Origin: Palsa-295 sp963785585
Lineage (GTDB): Bacteria; Acidobacteriota; Terriglobia; Acidiferrales; UBA7541
Assembly: GCA_963785585.1 (NCBI GenBank)
Contig: CAWAVW010000004.1
Location: forward strand, 1,240,001 to 1,304,000
DNA length: 64,000 bases
Direction: 5' to 3'
Shown here: positions 60,971 through 64,000 of the stretch, in pieces
Position numbering within the stretch: position 1 is the stretch's first letter
Layout: each line of letters opens with the position of its first letter
Program-made: the position numbers and the translations under genes
Notes under the pieces: generated by a model
Seen by the model: the letters and a program-made list of their open reading frames with translations, nothing else
What the model was told of the DNA's origin: nothing
The model's database searches: none

Positions 60971-62386
60971 GTGATCCTCCAGCAGTTTTATTTGCCGTGC
61001 CTCGCGCACGCGTCGTACCTGATCGGAGACGAACAAACCGGTGTCGCGGCTGTGGTGGACCCGCAACGCGACACCGGGCAGTACACCGCATTCGCCGCCG
61101 AGCATTCGCTTTCCATCCAGCACGTATTTCTCACCCACCTTCACGCCGATTTCATCGCCGGACATTTGGAATTGCGCGACCGCGTGGGCGCGAAGATTTA
61201 TCTGGGCGCCGCGGCGAAGGCCGGCTACGCGTTCACGCCCATGCACGACGGCGACACGCTGGAATTCGGGCGCGTGCGATTGAAAATCATGGAAACGCCG
61301 GGCCACACGCCGGAATCGATTTCGATTGTCGTTTTCGATCTCTCGAAAAGCGCCGCGCAACCCGAAGCCGTGCTCACCGGAGACACGCTCTTCATCGGCG
61401 ACGTGGGCCGTCCGGATTTGCGCGCGGCGCTGGGATGGTCCGCCACCGACCTGGGCGGAATGCTTTTCGATTCGCTGCACAAAAAATTGCTGGGGCTGCC
61501 GGACGAAAGTCTGGTCTATCCGGCGCACGGCGCGGGCTCGCTGTGCGGCAAAGCGATCAGCAAGGAAACCGTCTCCACACTTGGCGAGCAGCGCCGCAAT
61601 AATTACGCGCTCCAGCCGATGTCGAAAGAGGCTTTCATTTCGGTGGTCACCGCCGATCAGCCCGACGCCCCGGCGTATTTCACCTACGACGCGGTACTCA
61701 ACAGCGAAGAGCGCCCCACGCTCGACCAGACCCTCGCGCGCGTGAACGCCATGACGCTCGACGACGTGCTCGGCATGCAGGCCATCGGCGCGCAAATCCT
61801 GGATACGCGCGACGCCGCCGAATTTGCGGCCGCGCATCTGGCCGGCAGCATCAACATCGGACTCGGCGGGCAATACGCCACATGGGCGGGCACGGTACTC
61901 GACCGCGAGCATCCGATCGTGATCATCGCCGATCCCGGCCGCGAACGAGAAGCCGCGACGCGCCTGGGACGCATCGGATTCGATCACGTCGTGGGATATT
62001 TGCAGGACGGATTGCACAGCCTGAGCGCGCGTCCGGAGTTGACGGCCACCACCGAACGCGTCAGCGCGCCGTTTGCCGCGGAACTTTTGGCGTCGGCCGA
62101 GCCGCCGCTTGCCGTTGACGTGCGTGCGCCGCGCGAGCGCGACCAGAAACACATCGCCGCGAGCGTGGCCATGCCGCTCAATCACTTGGTCGAAAATCTG
62201 GAAACGCTGCCGAAGGATCGCTTGTTGCTGGTGTACTGCGCGGGCGGATACCGCTCGTCGATCGCCGCGAGTTTGCTGCAGCGCCACGGATTTTCGCGCG
62301 TCAGCGAAATCGCCGGCGGGATTGTCGGCTGGGAAGCCGCGCACTTGCCCGTTGCGTCCGATGCTGCCGAACCGAAGCCGAGCTAG
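60971..62386 (+). CDS. MBL-fold persulfide dioxygenase-like protein fused to two rhodaneses
   Basis: A 471-aa fusion with a GTG start and GAGG at 60959-60962. Residues 1-~250 are a glyoxalase-II/ETHE1-like MBL domain (THLHADFIAGH: His56, His58, Asp60, His65; MHDGDTLEFG, GHTPES, TGDTLFIGDVGRPD, YPAHGAGSLCG). Rhodanese 1 (about 265-350, AQILDTRDAAEFAAAHLAGSINIGLGG) has Asp/Pro where the catalytic Cys should be (IVIIADPGRERE), so it is inactive. Rhodanese 2 (about 375-460) retains the loop LLVYCAGGYRSS. It likely oxidises glutathione persulfide or a similar thiol persulfide and transfers sulfur. Operon with the peroxiredoxin. Confidence 0.92.
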   Translation: MILQQFYLPCLAHASYLIGDEQTGVAAVVDPQRDTGQYTAFAAEHSLSIQHVFLTHLHADFIAGHLELRDRVGAKIYLGAAAKAGYAFTPMHDGDTLEFGRVRLKIMETPGHTPESISIVVFDLSKSAAQPEAVLTGDTLFIGDVGRPDLRAALGWSATDLGGMLFDSLHKKLLGLPDESLVYPAHGAGSLCGKAISKETVSTLGEQRRNNYALQPMSKEAFISVVTADQPDAPAYFTYDAVLNSEERPTLDQTLARVNAMTLDDVLGMQAIGAQILDTRDAAEFAAAHLAGSINIGLGGQYATWAGTVLDREHPIVIIADPGREREAATRLGRIGFDHVVGYLQDGLHSLSARPELTATTERVSAPFAAELLASAEPPLAVDVRAPRERDQKHIAASVAMPLNHLVENLETLPKDRLLLVYCAGGYRSSIAASLLQRHGFSRVSEIAGGIVGWEAAHLPVASDAAEPKPS

Positions 62387-62395
62387 CGCGCGTCG

Positions 62396-62419
62396 CTCAA
62401 GTGCCGACAGGCACCTGAG
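62396..62419. terminator. Short hairpin between convergent genes
   Basis: CTCAAGTGCC-GACA-GGCACCTGAG (one mismatch) lies 9 bp after the MBL/rhodanese stop and 8 bp before the desaturase stop. There is no U-tract on either strand. Possibly a bidirectional terminator or mRNA 3' end. Confidence 0.4.
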
Positions 62420-62426
62420 TCCACGA

Positions 62427-63287
62427 TCACGTGCCGGCGGGCAACTGCGCCTCGCGGATTTGTGACGCCAGCCCGAGCCGCCGGAACATCGAAATCGTGT
62501 ACCAGTTGAAGTCGATCTCGTACCACTTCATGCCGTGCCGCGCTGAAACCGGATAGGCGTGGTGATTGTTGTGCCATCCGTCGCCAAACGTAATCAGCGC
62601 CACCCACAAATTGTTGGTCGAGGTGTCGCGCGTCGGGAATCGCCGCGATCCCCAGATGTGCGAAACCGAGTTGACGATCCACGAGGCGTGCAGTCCCGCG
62701 ACGGTGCGAAAAAATGTGCCCCACAGCACCAGGCGAAATCCGCCGAGGGCGTACAAAATCAGCGCCACGATCAGCGCCGGCGCCAGATGATATTTCGTCA
62801 GCCACACGTGAAATTTGTCTTCGCCCAGATCGGGAGCGTAGCGCTCGAGCGTCGGCACGTCGATGCGCAGCGCGTCTCCAAATAAAATCCAGCCCGCGTG
62901 GGCCCACCACTTGCCGTCGCGCGGCGAGTGCGGGTCGCCTTCCTTGTCCGCGAACTGGTGATGGCGGCGATGCGTCGCCACCCAGAGCATCGGGCCGCCT
63001 TCGAGCGCTGCCGTGCCGCAGAGCGTCAGAAAGTATTCGAACCACTTTGGCGTCGCGTACGACCGATGCGTGAGCAGGCGGTGAAAGCAGATGCCGAGAC
63101 CCAGGCCGGTGGTGATCCAGTACAAAAACAGCGCGACGAACAGCGCCGTCCAACTGAAGAAAAATAGTGCCGCCACCGCGCCGGCGTGAAACAGCAGCAG
63201 CACGGGCGCAATCTTCCAGTTCAGGCGCTTCGTTTCGGTCGGATCGTTTGCTACAGGATTCACCGGCAGCACCGCAGGGGTGGTCAT
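62427..63287 (-). CDS. Acyl-CoA/acyl-lipid delta-9-type desaturase
   Basis: A 286-aa membrane di-iron desaturase. ATG 63287 (MTTPAVLPVN) is chosen; the extension upstream is spacer and the ribosome site is weak (AAAGAG). Three His boxes: HRLLTH (69-74), HRRHH (106-110) and HNNHH (about 237-241), separated by paired membrane helices (KIAPVLLLFHAGAVAALFFF, ALFVALFLYWITTGLGLG, FEYFLTLCGTAALEGGPM; LAPALIVALILYALGGFRLVLWGTFF). It introduces a cis double bond into fatty acyl chains for membrane fluidity. Convergent with the MBL/rhodanese gene. Confidence 0.93.
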   Translation of the reverse strand: MTTPAVLPVNPVANDPTETKRLNWKIAPVLLLFHAGAVAALFFFSWTALFVALFLYWITTGLGLGICFHRLLTHRSYATPKWFEYFLTLCGTAALEGGPMLWVATHRRHHQFADKEGDPHSPRDGKWWAHAGWILFGDALRIDVPTLERYAPDLGEDKFHVWLTKYHLAPALIVALILYALGGFRLVLWGTFFRTVAGLHASWIVNSVSHIWGSRRFPTRDTSTNNLWVALITFGDGWHNNHHAYPVSARHGMKWYEIDFNWYTISMFRRLGLASQIREAQLPAGT

Positions 63288-63678
63288 AGTGTTGCTCTTT
63301 GTTATTCCATGCGAGCTCCGGAAAAAATGTGCAAAATAGCACACTTTCGCGTTTTGAATCGAACGAGCCGCGCGGCGAGGTGGTACGATCACCGCGCGCA
63401 AGCGGGCGCGTCCGGTCCGCGGAGAGGGCAGGAGTTCACGGTGTAGGTGCAGATCGTTTTGCAAACTCACCTTCGCGAACCAGCGTCGTTCGAACCTGCG
63501 GATTGCTTGAGGCGAACGGCCACCCATGCCCGCCGCGCCACCGCGCAGGCTCGACCGAAAGTTTTGTACATGACCCGCCGACGTAGCGAAAACGCCGTCG
63601 CGCGCCGCGGCGACTTCCGCTTATGCGCCGCTGCGACCGCCCGGACATGCGGACCTGGGCACGCGAAAGGAGTTTGCC
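63288..63678. other. Intergenic, partly repeat-derived
   Basis: 63480-63600 contains GATTGCTTGAGGCGAACGG and CGCAGGCTCGACCGAAAGTTTTG, the inverse of 58163-58238. The rest, next to the desaturase, looks unique and should hold its promoter (TAGTGTTGCTCTTTGTTATTCC region). No gene is seen. Confidence 0.55.
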
Positions 63679-64000
63679 ATGCCCGTAAAACGCCCCGCCG
63701 CCAATCCGAGTCTCGATCACCTGCAGCACCAGGCGAAAGATTTGCTGCGCGGCCATGCGGCGCGCAGTCCAGAAATCGCGCAGCGCATACGCGATTTTCA
63801 TCCGCGCTTCGAACGCGCGACCGACACCGAGATTTTCGACGCCGCCCTCAAGCTCGCCGACGCGCAGTTGGCCATCGCGCGGCAGAGTGGCTTTCCATCG
63901 TGGGCGCGGCTGAAAGCGCATCTTGCAAAGCCCGTCTCGCCCGATCGATTGAACCTGCCGCACCACGAGCGAATCAGCGATCCGGTGTTTCGCCGCGCCG
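63679..64000 (+). CDS. N-terminus of ankyrin-type protein (cut by window end)
   Basis: An open frame of 107 codons from ATG 63679, with AAAGGAG (63665-63671) seven bases upstream; it runs off the window. The sequence MPVKRPAANPSLDHLQHQAKDLLRGHAA, then IAQRIRDFHPRFERAT, FDAALKLADAQLAIARQSGFPSWARLKAHLA, is the helical lead of bacterial ankyrin-repeat proteins. In these, a DAQ-x-x-IAR-x-x-GFPSW segment precedes the repeats. The ankyrin repeats themselves would lie beyond 64000. A long gene overlapping it on the minus strand is a shadow. Confidence 0.75.
   Translation, partial: MPVKRPAANPSLDHLQHQAKDLLRGHAARSPEIAQRIRDFHPRFERATDTEIFDAALKLADAQLAIARQSGFPSWARLKAHLAKPVSPDRLNLPHHERISDPVFRRA

Noticed and set aside
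60221..62344. 707-codon minus-strand frame
   Set aside because: Shadow of the peroxiredoxin and MBL/rhodanese genes, which carry clear motifs.

Overview
The window most likely comes from a GC-rich soil bacterium of the phylum Acidobacteriota. The evidence is the gene content: an orphan MacB/FtsX-type permease of the ADOP kind, three large Ser/Thr kinases fused to TPR or beta-propeller regions, a 1865-residue FG-GAP/choice-of-anchor-D surface protein, a DUF3300/DUF2950 pair, and Tat-exported family-30 glycosidases. The assignment is inferred from families; no rRNA or tRNA gene was found. The window ends inside a gene.

Layout. 1-8000: secreted GH30 glycosidase, tandem-wHTH MarR-like regulator, small secreted protein, nitroreductase-MarR operon with a paired operator, and a double HD-GYP protein. 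8000-25260: ADOP permease, giant FG-GAP protein, DUF2950 and DUF3300 genes, and a serine hydrolase, separated by long repeat-filled gaps. 25260-33000: kinase/propeller protein, second GH30 enzyme and lactate 2-monooxygenase. 33000-41350: a membrane LuxR regulator with DUF4199 and VOC genes, a small periplasmic protein, a RAYT (REP-associated tyrosine transposase) and a kinase-TPR protein. 41350-54440: mostly small enzymes, namely two alpha/beta hydrolases, a methyltransferase, a clan-A glycosidase with DUF1330, an amidohydrolase, an AraC regulator divergent from an aldo/keto reductase-DUF2255-cupin operon, and a nucleotidyltransferase. 54900-64000: kinase-TPR protein, SGNH hydrolase, a 1-Cys peroxiredoxin with an MBL/rhodanese fusion (sulfide/peroxide handling), an acyl-lipid desaturase and the start of an ankyrin-type protein.

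The unusual feature is the intergenic DNA. Almost every gap over 300 bp is packed with dispersed, multi-hairpin repeats of several families. Family T (13 copies) consists of four GTTAG-footed hairpins arranged as a large inverted repeat. Family C and family P hairpins begin with GTAG, the tetranucleotide known to mark REPs recognised by RAYT transposases. Family G is built on GGCTAAAGCC palindromes. Family D is a roughly 277-bp element with about 53-bp inverted hairpin arms. The one RAYT gene in the window ends in a D arm. The interior of D elements carries an in-frame, gap-free, diverged copy of the last 37 codons and stop codon of that RAYT. D therefore looks like a non-autonomous element built from the 3' end of a RAYT gene. 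Several host genes take their stop codon, or their truncated end, from inserted repeats.
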